This document shows positions 11,191-21,290 of a stretch of 28,865 bases of DNA, piece after piece (within the stretch, counting starts at the first letter, position 1; each line of letters opens with the position of its first letter). Under the pieces are notes generated by a model, which had not been told where the DNA came from, searched no databases, and worked only from the letters and a program-made list of their open reading frames with translations. This DNA comes from Gnetum montanum (Eukaryota; Streptophyta; Gnetopsida; Gnetales; Gnetaceae): the NCBI GenBank assembly GCA_015680685.1, contig MNCI01035036.1, positions 1 to 28,865 on the forward strand. Direction: 5' to 3'. The translations under genes and the position numbers were made by a program.

Positions 11191-12080
11191 GTAATGAGAA
11201 TCTTTTGGAGCTAACTGATATTTATCACAAAATCCTACACTTGAAGCTATATATGATTGACTTGCAATTAGATAAAGAAGACTACCAATCATACCTCTAT
11301 AAAGCTTGGGATCAAGTAGCTTACCCTGATCATCCTTAACAAGTTTAAAATTTGTAGCCATTGGAATACCTTTAACTTTGACATCAACCAAGCCATATTT
11401 GAGCAAAAGATCTTTCACATATTTAGTTTGACATAAGAAGGTTTCATCAGTTGTTTGATAGATTTGAAACCAAGAAAGTTCTTGAGTTCTTTCATCATGC
11501 TCATTTCAAATTTAAACTACATGAGATCAAAAAATTTCTTGCAAAGAATTTCATTAGTAGCACCAAAAATAATATCATCAACATAGATTTGAACAATTAG
11601 AAGATCTTTGCCTTCTCTTTTAAGAAATAATGTAACATCAACATTACCTCTTTCAAATCCATTTGATGTGAGGTGTTGAGAAAGCCTTTCATATCAAGCT
11701 CTTGGAGTTTGTTAAAACCATAGAGCACTTTCTTGAGCTTTTAGACATGATTAGTCTTGATGGAATCAAAAAATCCTTCAATTTTTTCAATGTAAACTTC
11801 TTCTTGTATGATTCCATTTAAGAAGGCACTTTTCACATCCATTTGATAAAGCTTGATGTTGTTAACACTAGCATAGACAAGAAAAAGTCTAATCGATTCC
11901 AACCTAGAAATAGGAGCAAAAGTTTCATCAAAATCTATCCCTTCTTGTTGGTTGTATCCTTTGGAAACCAATCTAGCCTTATTTTTAATGATGTTTCCAT
12001 TATCATCAATCTTGTTTCTAAAGATCCATTTTGTTCTAGTGATAGGTTTGTCAGTGGGTCTAGGTGTTAACTTTCATACA
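11191..12080 (-). pseudogene. pol: Copia reverse transcriptase (RVT_2), broken by stops and frameshifts
   Basis: The 5' part reads TKWIFRNKIDDNGNIIKNKA, then LVSKGYNQQEGIDFDETFAP, KLYQMDVKSAFLNG and EEVYIEKIEGF, which is the standard opening of RVT_2. A frameshift follows the LYGF segment. The catalytic loop is intact as IYVDDIIFGATNE with Tyr-Val-Asp-Asp at 11574-11585, followed by KFEMSMM and FLG. The C-terminal part, after another frame change, gives IPMATNFKLVKDD and KLYRGMIGSLLYLIASQ. The domain copies element RNA into DNA. Unlike the protease and integrase, its catalytic acids survive, yet stops and at least two indels make it non-functional. Confidence 0.9.
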
Positions 12081-12394
12081 TCATTTCTAGAAAATTGAAT
12101 AGAATAAGTTAATCTTGCATAGTTGAAATCCATCCTTCCTATTTTTTGACTTTCTTAAATATTTTAGGTTCAAGTTGAGAGAGATATGTGAAAACACTCT
12201 TTGACTTGACTTCTAGTATAGATACCATCTTGAACTTCCCCAATTACATTGTTGAGAGAATGAGTTTTGCAAATTCTGGGCATTTTTGGCAGAGTGGGAG
12301 ATATCTCTTGAACATCATCATTTTCTTCCTCTTCATGATCACTACTAATTTTTGAATTTTTTTCATCTTGCACTAAAGTTAAGCTAGATGAATT
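12081..12394 (-). pseudogene. pol: Copia IN-RT linker
   Basis: An acidic stretch with HEEEENDDVQ is followed by a segment ending NNVIGEVQDGIYTRSQVKE. This resembles the variable linker that ends in '(I)IG-x-x-x-x-G-(I/V)-x-TR' ahead of reverse transcriptase in copia polyproteins. It is low in conserved residues and is identified mainly by position between integrase and reverse transcriptase. Confidence 0.7.
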
Positions 12395-13200
12395 TTAAAT
12401 AGGAATAACTTCATCATTAGGTTGATGATAAGTAATGTCATAATCATCTATTTTAACATTTATAGTTTCCTCCACCATATTTGTTCTTTTGTTAAACACT
12501 CTATATGCTCTACTAACTAGAGAATATCCTAGGAATATTCCTTCATCGATTTTTGCATCAAATATTTTGAATTTATCCTTATCATTTAGAATATAGCATT
12601 TTGAACCAAAAACATGAAAATAAGCTACTAAAGATTTTTTGCTAGTCCATAATTCATAAGGAGTTTTAGAGGTGAATCTTCTTACCAAAATTCTATTGGA
12701 TACATAACAAGTGGTGTTAATGTCTTTGGCCCAAAAGTGATGAGGAAGGCTTCAATCATTTAATATCATCCTTCCCATCTCATTTAGGGTTTTTGTTCTT
12801 GCATTTAGCTACACCATTTTGTTGAGTTCTTGCAGTAGAGAATTGATGTAGAATCTTGTTCATTTAATAAAATTGTTCAAATTTTGCATTTTTAACTCAC
12901 CTTCATTGTCACTTCTAATAACCTTAATATCATATCTTTTTTCTTTCTATATTTGATTACTAATTCTTAGAAAATGATCAAACACTTCATCTTTGTGATA
13001 CAAAAAAGCAACCCAAGTAAAGCGAGAGTAATCATTGACAATGGTGAAAAAATATCTTTTCTTTCCTAGGCTAAGAGTTTGAATTGGACCAACCACATCC
13101 ATATGAAGTAGATCTAAGGGATGAGTAGTAGAAATACAATCTTTCTTACCAAATCATACCCTCATTTTTTTTCCTTTTTGAAAGGCTTCACATGTATTTA
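12395..13200 (-). pseudogene. pol: Copia integrase core and C-terminal domain, broken
   Basis: The core begins with HPLDLLHMDVVGPIQTLS (first catalytic Asp present), runs through YFFTIVNDYSRFTWVAFLYH and has the second Asp in IKVIRSDNEGEL. After a frameshift, the third-acid segment reads QQNGVAKCKN. The usual QNGVAERKN has Glu where this copy has Lys (AAA at 12804-12806), consistent with one G-to-A change. The C-terminal part reads TSKTPYELWTSKKS, FHVFGSKCYILND, then GIFLGYSLVSRAYRVFNKRT, typical of copia. The enzyme inserts element DNA into the genome. Stops, an indel and loss of the catalytic Glu mean it cannot work. Confidence 0.88.
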
Positions 13201-13735
13201 AATTGAAATCCTTAAGCATAAGAAGACCATGAACCATTTCATTAGATACCAAGGTTTGGGAATTTCATTATTTATGTGGCCCAACTTCCTATGCCAAATA
13301 TGTGTATAATTTGCACAACTTACTAGAAACTTGGATTCAAGGTTAGCAAAATTTCCAAAAATAGTGGTGTACACAATTCTTTTTCTAGATCCTTTAATCA
13401 CAACATTTCTAGTAGATAAATCTTGTACTCTACAACTTTCTTTTGAAAAAATAACATTAAAATTTGAATCACAAAGTTGACTAACACTAAGAATATTATG
13501 TTTTAATCCATCAATGAAAAACACTTTCTTCACAGTTGGTAATCCCTTACCTTTTCTTCCTATGGTACCAATACTTGTTATGGGTACTTCCATATCATCC
13601 CCAAAAGTGATTGTATGAAAACTTTGTTCCTTGAAATAGGTGAAGTAGTATTATTCACCTATCATGTGCCTTGAACACCCACTATTAATATACCATGTAC
13701 TAGCATTATCATTTGAGAGAGTAACTTAAGCCATT
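13201..13735 (-). pseudogene. pol: Copia protease active-site region and GAG-pre-integrase
   Basis: The protease site reads ASTWYINSGCSRHM. The usual copia motif is WY-x-D-SGC-(S/T)-xHM, so the catalytic Asp is Asn here (codon AAT at 13684-13686). Then come HTITFGDDMEVPITSIG, KKVFFIDGLKHNILSVSQLC, and the pre-integrase zinc region with IWHRKLGHINNE. The protease processes Gag-Pol; the pre-integrase domain precedes the integrase core. An in-frame stop follows the SRHM segment, and the reading frame runs into the integrase with disturbances. Order and spacing relative to the integrase are as expected for copia. Confidence 0.9.
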
Positions 13736-14329
13736 AAATTCTTTTCTATCTTTCCTTCTTTTTCTCTCCAAACTTGCATGATTTGCTTTCTAGGCTAGTT
13801 TTGCAAAAACCAATAGTAGTGATGCATTCTAAGATAACATCAAGCTTGAATATGATCTTGTTTACTATAAAATAAGCATTTTAAATTTTTAGGAGATTTG
13901 CCAAACCTGGATAAATGTTGTTTTTGCAGTTCTCCATAGAGCTCTTATTCACCTACTCAACCATTTTTGTCAATTTTTGAACCTTAGCCCTAAGGTTTGA
14001 GTTTTCCTTTTTGAGATAAGAGCATTCATCATTAGCGCTTTTATTTTTATTTCCTTGGCATGTAAAGCATATTTTATTTCATTGCACAAATTTTGGAAAG
14101 AAAGAATGCTATGGCAAAATATCTCGTACCTATCATCAGAAGAAGTGTCATTTTGATAATCACAAGAATTGTCAACTTCACAGGCATCTTTTTCTATCTT
14201 TCTATAAGTAAGTAAGGGGATAAGATACTTACCTTGATAATATATGTCGCAAATGAATTGAGTGTTCTAGTTTATGATGTACATTATGCTTCTTATCTAG
14301 ATGTATCTAAAACTGAGTATCCCTTCCAT
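13736..14329 (-). pseudogene. gag: Copia Gag remnant with coiled coil and defective zinc knuckle
   Basis: An ATG at 14329 (minus strand) opens MEGIL. Soon after comes an acidic segment (EKDACEVDNSCDYQNDTSSD), then a charged helical region with CSYLKKENSNLRAKVQKLTK in another frame. The zinc knuckle (13837-13878) reads KCLFYSKQDHIQA-stop-C. The family spacing CX2CX4HX4C is kept, but the second Cys is Tyr and a stop precedes the last Cys. Only about 500 bases separate the LTR from the protease, whereas copia gag usually needs well over 1 kb. Most of gag is therefore deleted. The same short leader in the second unit shows that part of the deletion may predate the duplication. Confidence 0.75.
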
Positions 14330-14356
14330 GTTCTCTCTTAAAGATTGACATAGAGT

Positions 14357-14373
14357 ACCAGGCTTCGATACCA
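14357..14373 (-). other. Copia primer binding site (initiator-Met tRNA type)
   Basis: Minus strand TGGTATCGAAGCCTGG lies two bases after the LTR end CCACA. The usual plant copia site is TGGTATCAGAGC, complementary to the 3' end of initiator tRNA-Met. This copy is degenerate in its middle; the twin at 9437-9453 (TGGTATTAGAGC) is nearer the consensus. Confidence 0.8.
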
Positions 14374-14375
14374 CT

Positions 14376-15479
14376 TGTGGATCATTGAACTTAGAAGGGG
14401 GGGTAAATAATTTCTCCAAATTTTAATTCCTTGACATCAAGAGCACACTAATCTTAATGTGGTTCCCCAACTTGGTCAGTCCACACTCGAAGGGTAGCTC
14501 GCAAGCATACCTTCAAACCTTGTTACTTCCAAATTGTGGTTGAAGGGTCCACATCCTATACAAACATCAAGCCCTAATCCAAAGTGTTGTGCCAAAACAC
14601 TAGCCACTCAACCCAGCAAGGTTCCATTAGGCTTGGAATGTGGTTTTTAGGCTTCCAAAACCTTTACAATTTTCAGCTCCACTTCAGAGTGTTATACCAC
14701 AACACCAACAACTCAATCTAGTAGGATCCCAACAAGCTCAATCAAGATCAACCCCACATGGCAAAAAGAGAGAACAATTACAAGGAATAGATGCAACTTA
14801 GTTTGCTAATCCTTGTATGTTGAGGTACAACACACTTTACAATGAACAAATAATAATACAATGAAGAGAAAAAGATATTACCATGATAAACAAATGATGT
14901 TACAATGATTGTACATAAGATAGCATGTTTTCTAATGCATATGATGTTTTTTATAGCTGCCATGTTTCTAAATCCATCTTGGAACTTGTGCAATGACTAG
15001 ACAATGGTCACTACCAGTCATGGAAGACGTCTTCTTTGTGCCTGAGACATCTTTATGTATTTCCCTCAAATTCTGGAAAGACATCTTTGTTTGGGAAAGA
15101 TTTCTTTTTGAAATCTCCATACTAGAAGATGTATTTGTCTAATGGAAGACATCTTTCTAGAACTTGCCTTCATTTTGTGAAGATGTCTTTTCCTGGTGGA
15201 AGATGTCTCTACCTAATGAAAGATATTTGTTGTTTCTTGAAGACATCCTTACCTGTGTTCATTCCAATTCTACCAAGATGCTTGTTGTTTTCTAAATACG
15301 TCTTTCTTTAACTTCCTTTGTCCTTTGAATTCATCATTCCTTGTTTATGTTCATCAACCTTTCGCAATCTTTCTTATCTTGATCCAAGTACTTGGCCTAC
15401 AAACATAACAATCACACAACCATACAAACAACTTTGTTTTCCATTTTTCTTAACATTTTGACATACCAAAATATTTACA
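14376..15479 (-). repeat. Copia 5' LTR (copy B)
   Basis: Minus strand begins TGTAAATATTTTGG and ends CCACA beside the primer site. It aligns along its length with 9456-10422 with many substitutions, so the insertion is old. It includes a segment at about 14480-14590 that copy A lacks. The same dyad decamers occupy 15024-15305. The flanking five bases outside it are AGGTC (15480-15484); no matching duplication exists at 9455 because a second unit follows there. Confidence 0.85.
15024..15305. promoter_or_regulatory. Cluster of AAGA-N2-TCTT dyads in LTR copy B
   Basis: The counterpart of the cluster in copy A. Copies such as AAGACGTCTT (about 15025), AAGACATCTT, AAGATGTCTT and GAAGATGTCTC recur at similar spacing, many with single changes. 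Retention of the cluster in both LTRs shows it was part of the ancestral element. Confidence 0.5.
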
Positions 15480-15627
15480 AGGTCTTAGATTAGTTAGAAA
15501 GCTTCATCTAGATCTTGTGGAGCTCTTGAGGGTTATACTTGTTATTGTTGGATGGTTGGTGATTGTGAAGTAGACAATAATATAGACAAGAGAGGTCTTG
15601 TGACTATTGCTATGGGAGGATTAAACA

Positions 15628-16337
15628 TGGGGAGTGAGGTTTGCATTAAGGCATGAGAAACAAAGGGGTTGTTGAAACTAAATGGATTATGTAACACATG
15701 TGGAATTTGTATTCCTTGAGAAGGACCAATCATCACTATGAAACATTGGGGCATGAAGGGTTACTAGTGGAGGTTAAGGCACAATAGCAAAGGGTGTAGA
15801 GGTGAATAGTAATGTGAACAAGAAGGTAGGTTGGGAGCTTGAGCTTGTGGAGGTCATATAGGAAGTTTGGCTCATCATTTAATTGGGAGACATAGAGTTG
15901 AACATGGTCACTTCTGGGATAGATTGTTGGAAAATGTCCCCCATGAACATATCTACCTTGTATTAAGCTCTAAACTCATCCTGATCCTCTAAGTAAGACT
16001 CTAAACTAGCCTTTTCACTAATTTTACCATCCTCATCAACACTTACTAACTATGCTAACAAGTGAATATAAAACATAGATAATTTAATGTAGTCATACAG
16101 TGAATGGGTGTATTCCTTTCCATCTTTATATGTTAATTCATAGTGACACTTAGAGTCAAACTCTCTATGTCGGATGGACAAACCTACTTGTATTTTCATG
16201 TATATAAAGTTATAGTATTGTTCATCAATGTTTACATGTAATGGGCTAAGACCTAACTACTTTAGGAATTCTCTATGCTCTGCTATGACTGGGTCCTTAT
16301 GGTCATATACACGAGTGGATTCCTATTTCAAGGCCAT
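15628..16337 (-). pseudogene. Decayed reading frame of unknown family
   Basis: A single minus-strand frame from an ATG at 16337 gives a coherent, charged, globular-looking protein of about 235 codons interrupted by about eight stops. It opens MALK-stop-ESTRVYDHKDPVI, then EHREFLK-stop-LGLSPLH and NFIYMKIQVGLSIRHREFD. Later come ELTYKDGKEYTHSLYDYIKL, VSVDEDGKISEKASLESYLE and YKVDMFMGDIFQQSIPEV. The C-terminal part is Ser/Thr/Pro-rich. Frame constancy over 700 bases argues that this was a gene. I do not recognise the family. It reads towards the copia 5' LTR on the same strand and could be an ORF of another retroelement, a captured host gene fragment, or a dead host gene. Confidence 0.6.
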
Positions 16338-16603
16338 GGAAACGATGTTGTGTGATAAAATAGTTGAGGTAAAAGACATAAAATATGTACAACCAATTAA
16401 TTAGTTAAGTTGATGAAAGCTTTAATTTTAAATTTTAACTTAAAAAACTAATTTAATCGTGTGGCATAGAACTACAACTTAAGAAGCTATAGCATAAAAA
16501 GGTCATAATGTGTGAGGTTGCAGTGTATAAGTTGCAACTGTAACAAGAAAAATACAATTTTTCCAGTATTTGATAACATGTGTGAAATAGGCTTGCTTTG
16601 GAT
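16338..16603. other. AT-rich non-coding spacer
   Basis: Lies between the unknown reading frame and the palindrome array. It would hold any promoter of that frame, but no TATA element or other signal is distinctive. Confidence 0.35.
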
Positions 16604-16972
16604 AAGCTAGCTTGTTTGAGGATAAATAGTTTAACTTCAATTAAGCTAGCTTGTTTGGTTGAAATAGGCTAGCTTAAAATAAGTTGGCTTATTTGAGGGT
16701 AAATGGGTTAACTTCAATTAAGCTAGCTTATTTGGCTTAAATAGGTTGGCTTAAAATAAGCTAGCTTGTTTCGCATAAGTAGGCAAAGACTTGCAAATAA
16801 ACCAGCAAATAAGCTAGCTTATAAAGGCAGAGAACTGCAAATAAGTTGGTAAATAAGCTAGCTTATATCATGTAAATAGGCTAAAAAATAGTAAATAAGC
16901 TAGCAAATAATCTAGCTTATATTAAGAAAATAGGCTAAAAAATAATTAAAAATTTGGAAAATAAGCTAGCTT
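16604..16972. repeat. Array of AAGCTAGCTT palindromes
   Basis: Seven exact copies of the 10-base palindrome start at 16604, 16643, 16720, 16758, 16811, 16855 and 16963, with several one- or two-base variants between them. The left part is a 77-bp tandem duplication (about 16611-16687 and 16688-16764). The right part has irregular AAATAAGCTAGC-type units. The array ends three bases before the 5' end of the gypsy LTR. Confidence 0.85.
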
Positions 16973-17599
16973 ATTATTGGTGACCATTCCAAACCAGATT
17001 GCTAATGTTTTCAAACAAGGTTTAGGCACTTGCTGGTCTCTGGCAACACCAAGGCTTAGATACCTCCACATAGACTTAGTAGTTATGAAACATACTAAAT
17101 GTGAGTATGTGTTTGCAATTGTGAACGTTGAAATGGTTGGGTTATGTATGAAACTGTAATTGGCTTTCATAAAAGAAATTTGACTAACTTTGTCAAATAC
17201 TATGAGTTGTTCAAGGTTCCTATTTTGTCCAGTCACTTAGTCTATACAATCCATATAATACCTACTTGTAAAAAATAAAATTTTATAAAAATATTTGGGC
17301 ACAATTTTGCTAATCTACTCTTAATTTCCCTTAAATGGAAAGTTCCACAAGAAAACTAGAAATAGAGTGAGATTCAATGGACTTAGAAAAAGAAAAGAAA
17401 GAAAATTTGTGTGAAACCTCAAATATTTAAGAAAGATAAATTGACATGAGGAAATACTTTTCATTAAATCCATTCCTAATTCAATAACTAAAAATTGAAC
17501 AAACTTTTTGAGCTCAATAAGCAATTTCATAAAGACAATCTTATTATACTATCAAAAATTGTTGTGTAAACTACAATGTATGAGTCTCTATTTTGGCTA

Positions 17600-17760
17600 G
17601 TGATGAAGCATCAATTGGCCACATCGATGGGCACCCATTGACATGGCCTTGTCGATGAGCCCCTATCAACAAGGACCTATTAATGTGGTGTTTCCCTATC
17701 AATGGGGCCACATCGACATAGCGTTTGCTATGTAGACAAGGCCCCGTCAACATAGCCCTA
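17600..17760 (+). promoter_or_regulatory. Quasi-palindromic GC-richer repeat upstream of TATA in the 5' LTR
   Basis: About four to five units of 28-35 bases each fold back on themselves. Examples are CCTTGTCGAT...ATCAACAAGG, CATAGC-GTTT-GCTATG, and CATCGATGGG...CCCATTGACATGG. Shared words are CATCRATGG and GGCC. This block is richer in GC than its surroundings and ends ten bases before the TATA element, a position expected of LTR enhancers. Confidence 0.6.
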
Positions 17761-17770
17761 GAGAAAAAAC

Positions 17771-17778
17771 TATAAATA
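17771..17778 (+). promoter_or_regulatory. TATA box of the gypsy 5' LTR
   Basis: TATAAATA preceded by GAGAAAAAAC. It lies about 800 bases into the LTR and just after the repeat block. Transcription would start about 30 bases downstream and run into gag. Confidence 0.6.
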
Positions 17779-18124
17779 TGAGCTCCCAGCCATGTTTATG
17801 GGCATTAGATTCATAGTAGTAGTTGATATCTTGTAGTTTTTACATTTGAAATTTAGAATATTTCTCCCAAGTGGCCATAGAAGGAGTCATTAAGTGTACA
17901 AATCTTTATTCGAGCATTTTTATACCTAAGTATTACAATGTGTATGCCAATAAAGGTGAGCTTCTTGATAAACCTTATAACATTTTGGATAGTTTAGATA
18001 TTTATTTATGCATTTAATACTTTTAGTTAATTATTTAATGTTATCTAGTAATTAAGCTAATTAGGCAATACAAGCTAAATAGATTAAATACATAAGTATG
18101 ACTACTTCGAGCGTAACACATATT

Positions 18125-18193
18125 CACTTGGTAATCCTAGCAGTGTTATTGCTTGGTACACCCAGTACTGTAGCACTTGGTAACCTAGCAGTG
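18125..18193 (+). repeat. Triplicated 24-bp word in LTR
   Basis: CACTTGGTAATCCTAGCAGTG (18125-18145) and CACTTGGTAACCTAGCAGTG (18174-18193) flank a diverged middle copy, GCTTGGTACACCCAGTACTGT. Confidence 0.7.
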
Positions 18194-18295
18194 GATACGT
18201 GGGTTTAGAACATGTATAGAAAGTGGGAATGGATGCTTATGTTAAGATTAGTTAGAGACTAATTAGTTAATTAATTTAGGTTAGTCATTAAATTA

Positions 18296-18338
18296 CTCTC
18301 TCTCTCTCCCTCTCTCTCTCTCCCTCTCCCTCTCTCTC

Positions 18339-18373
<35 letters not shown>

Positions 18374-18375
18374 TT
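18296..18375 (+). repeat. CT microsatellite, 80 bp
   Basis: Nearly pure CT dinucleotides with CCC interruptions. It lies in the U5-side half of the LTR, so it would be part of the element RNA leader. Confidence 0.95.
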
Positions 18376-18612
18376 AAGCACCCAAAAACATAAAACATAA
18401 CAGAATAAAAATGATATGCCTCAATTACTCTTAACCATACCATTATTCTTCACAAGTGTAATTGGGAAGACAATGAATGACCTTAGGGCAAGGTTCACTT
18501 CCTATAAGACTAGTGTACTAGAAATCGTAAAGTCCATGGAATTTGACCAAATCATGCATGAATGCTTTGTGATTCATATGGTTGGGCATAGGGGTACCTC
18601 GCCACTCATCAT

Positions 18613-18630
18613 TGGTGCCATTGTCGAGGA
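18613..18630 (+). other. Gypsy primer binding site (tRNA-Asp type)
   Basis: TGGTGCCATTGTCGAGGA matches the Asp-type primer site TGGCGCCGTTGCCGGGGA at 14 of 18 positions. All four differences are transitions (two C-to-T, two G-to-A). It lies one to four bases after the LTR end. Athila-type elements use this tRNA. Confidence 0.75.
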
Positions 18631-18761
18631 CTTTGTTTGTTGAAACGTGTGCTATCTAGGATCAGTGAATATTATTAGTATCATTGGAAAAAATCAAGGT
18701 CAACATAACTCTCACATGACATGTAACTAGTAAGCACACTAATAATTTTATTTGTTGCAAA

Positions 18762-21290
18762 ATGTCTTCTTCCCACAGGCATGAAGATATTAAACCACTA
18801 GTTCCACATGAGTGCAAAGTGCTATATACTCATCCAAATGAGTATGTACCAAACTATAGCTTCATCCTACATTGGGATGAACAACTATAATGGCATGATA
18901 TGGAGGGCGACATTGTATTTTCTCCTAATCAAGCTATGCCAGAGATGCTATTTCAAATCCTTAAAAAGTTTGGCATCTTTGATCTTCATGAGGAATATGT
19001 TGTAAATGATCATGACACTCGAAACTATCATCCCACTGAAACACAACATAAGCAAGATTAACACCAGGTGAAGCACCATGAGTTTACGAAGGGAAAACAT
19101 TTCACTAATCCCTTATTCTTCCTAAATCAAGATGACAATGAGGATCCTCCCTTTTAAGGTTCTCAGCATGAAGATTCTCCACCTCCTATTATTGTTAATG
19201 AGGGTGTAACCCTAAATCTGCGATTCACTATTCATGAACTAGGTTCAAGAAAAAGTGAAAATCAATGTAGAAACTCAGGTAAACATAACAATGGCAAAGG
19301 ATCTAAGGATGGTGATCATAATGAATGAAGAGATGATGGTGGATACTATAGTGGTGATGGTAGTTCACCTTCCTCTTCATCCTCTTCATCCGATTCTGAA
19401 CATTCCTCTTCATCGTCTAGTTCTCATAAAAGCCACCATCAAAATAATTATGATGAAGGTGATCAATGAGACAATAGAGATCTTCAAGGCCATTAGGAAC
19501 ATAGAGGTGACAAAAACCATCATTGATGTCATCAACACAATTATGATGATGAACCTCTATTGGTGACTACAAGTATACTCAACATTGCAGAGGCAATAAA
19601 GATCCCAACTAGGCATATGAAAGATAGCCAGATTAAGTGCTTAGACATGAATAATATCCCACAATTTAAGGGGGGATACAATTCTAATCCATAGAATCAT
19701 CTACAAGCTTTCCACGGTGCCTGTGCCTTATAGAACATTGAAAATGACTGGTAGAAACTCAAGCTTTTCCCTAGGATAGTCATTAAGAAAGCTGAAAGCT
19801 AGTACTAGTCCTTGCAACTAGAATCCATTCACCGATGGAGTACCATGTTAGAGCTATTTAATGATAAATACCAGATGTACTCCAAAGTTTCTAATCTAGA
19901 AAGGAAAATCCAAGGCTAGAAATAAGGAACACATAAACCCTTGGATGCTACCATGGGTAGATATTATTCACTCTTACATCGATGCCCTAGCAATGGTTAT
20001 TTTTAAAGGGAACAACTCTGCCACATCATAGATGGGCTTAGAGCTAAAACTAGAAGAACTCTTGGGGTTTATGCCTAAGGGAGACTATCTAAATTAAGAG
20101 CTCATCAATTCCAAAGGCTTATAGAGCACATAGCAAAAGTAGAAGGTGAGTTGTGAAAAAGGGAAAGTGTAGAAGAGTATAATAGGGACTCTTTCATCAG
20201 GAAATGAGAGGTCTGATTTTGTGACAAGGAGTCACCACTCGATGAAGTGGTAAACAAGAAAACCTTGTCCATCCAATAATCTATTTTTGATATTTCATCA
20301 AAGGTTGATAAATTATGGGCCTCTTTGGCTGAAAAATTCCAAACTACTATGAAGATTGTTAAAGGATCCAAAGAGAAAAATAGTGATCATAACTACAAGA
20401 GGTGAAAAAAAGATGAACATACCTACCAGAAAGGAAAGGGCAAAGCTGCTATAGTAGAGAAAGTTGTAGAGATAGACTCTGAAGATGATAATGATTGTAA
20501 CATCTATCAATATGAGCATCCAAAGGGGTGTTGCCCTATGGTGTCACACTTACAAGAGTCTAGGGTGTACACATTGAATCCTCGACTAGCATATAGATAG
20601 GCATCTAGACAATTTTCTTATCCTCAAGGCAATCCAAGGTAGTTCCACCAACAACAATAAGCTTATTACCCAAGTGGAGCTCCACCATAGGCATATGAAT
20701 AATACCAATAGTGGCACCAACCATAATCATGGGGAATTCCACTACTGAGGTAGCAATATCCTTACAAGTAACCAGATCTATATGGGTACTATGTTTAGTA
20801 GCACATCTCTCCTAGAATTTTTGCAAGCCATGCCTCATTTCAACATTACTATTACTCTCTAGAGTATAATCAAACACATTCACCATCTACCCAAGGGGAG
20901 AACCCATACCCATACCACCCTCCGTATCTGTTTGCACATATACCTCCACCCTCAACCTAGTTACCTTCTACTCCATCCATGTAGAGAGAAATTCCTTCAC
21001 AGCCACAGCAACAAAATGCTACGAGGGTAGTACATTCATAACTGGCTTTCTAGCTAAGTGGTTTGCATAATCGATCCAGGAAGCAACCCTTTTTCCAACC
21101 CAATAGTCCTTCCAAACCCTCACAACCTAATGCAACTAGTTGTCCTACATCTCCAACACCCTCATCCTCTGCATCAAACACCTTCCCACAAAAAGATCTG
21201 AACCAATTGGATCAAGGTTGGCAATCCTCTCATAAAAAGATCTAAACCAAGAATTCCTCTTATTTACCTATAGATCACTAAACATAAGTC
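18762..21290 (+). pseudogene. gag: Gypsy Gag, broken by stops
   Basis: ATG at 18762 opens MSSSHRHEDIKPLVPHECKV, about 130 bases after the primer site. One frame can be followed for most of 2.5 kb. The N-terminal part is mixed. A Ser/Asp/His-rich tract follows (19360-19440, frame reading SPSSSSSSSDSEHSSSS). The Retrotrans_gag core comes next at about 19660-20150: IPQFKGGYN, then NHLQAFHGACAL and KLKLFPRIVIKKAES, then WSTMLELFNDKYQ. The C-terminal part is Gln/Pro/Tyr-rich and has no zinc knuckle that I can find. Gag forms the capsid. More than twenty in-frame stops occur, mostly where Gln or Trp codons fit. The protease lies in a different frame; whether this is an original frameshift or decay cannot be told. 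Confidence 0.82.

Larger units (their letters stand above)
9157..15479 (-). mobile_element. Ty1/copia LTR retrotransposon locus, with part of a second tandem copy
   Basis: In minus-strand order: LTR (15479-14376), primer binding site (14373-14357), short leader and gag tail, protease, integrase, reverse transcriptase, RNase H, polypurine tract (10440-10423), LTR (10422-9456). A second primer site (9453-9437) and about 300 bases of leader then run to a breakpoint near 9157. Integrase preceding reverse transcriptase is the defining copia order. Coding detail (coiled coil, CX2CX4HX4C remnant, WY-x-x-SGC protease motif, YVDD) resembles the Tork/SIRE-type branch, but clade needs a tree. All genes contain stops and frameshifts, so the locus is dead. 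Confidence 0.88.
16975..18611 (+). repeat. Gypsy 5' LTR
   Basis: It starts TATTGGTGACC, where the 3' copy has TGTTGGCGACC, so the expected TG has become TA. Both continue with TTTAGGYRCYTGCTGG and the word CTCTGGCAACACCAAGG. The right end is set by the primer binding site at 18613, with CA at 18607-18608 or 18610-18611. It holds a quasi-palindromic array (17600-17760), a TATA box, a triplicated 24-bp word and a CT tract. Its length of about 1.64 kb suits Athila-like LTRs. The short open frames inside it are not genes. Confidence 0.7.

Noticed and set aside
16604-16972. Regularly spaced palindromic repeats considered as a CRISPR-like array
   Set aside because: Spacing is irregular, spacers are themselves repeats, and the context is plant nuclear retroelement DNA.
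18416-18643. 75-codon open frame ahead of gypsy gag
   Set aside because: It runs through the LTR end and the primer binding site, so it is chance.
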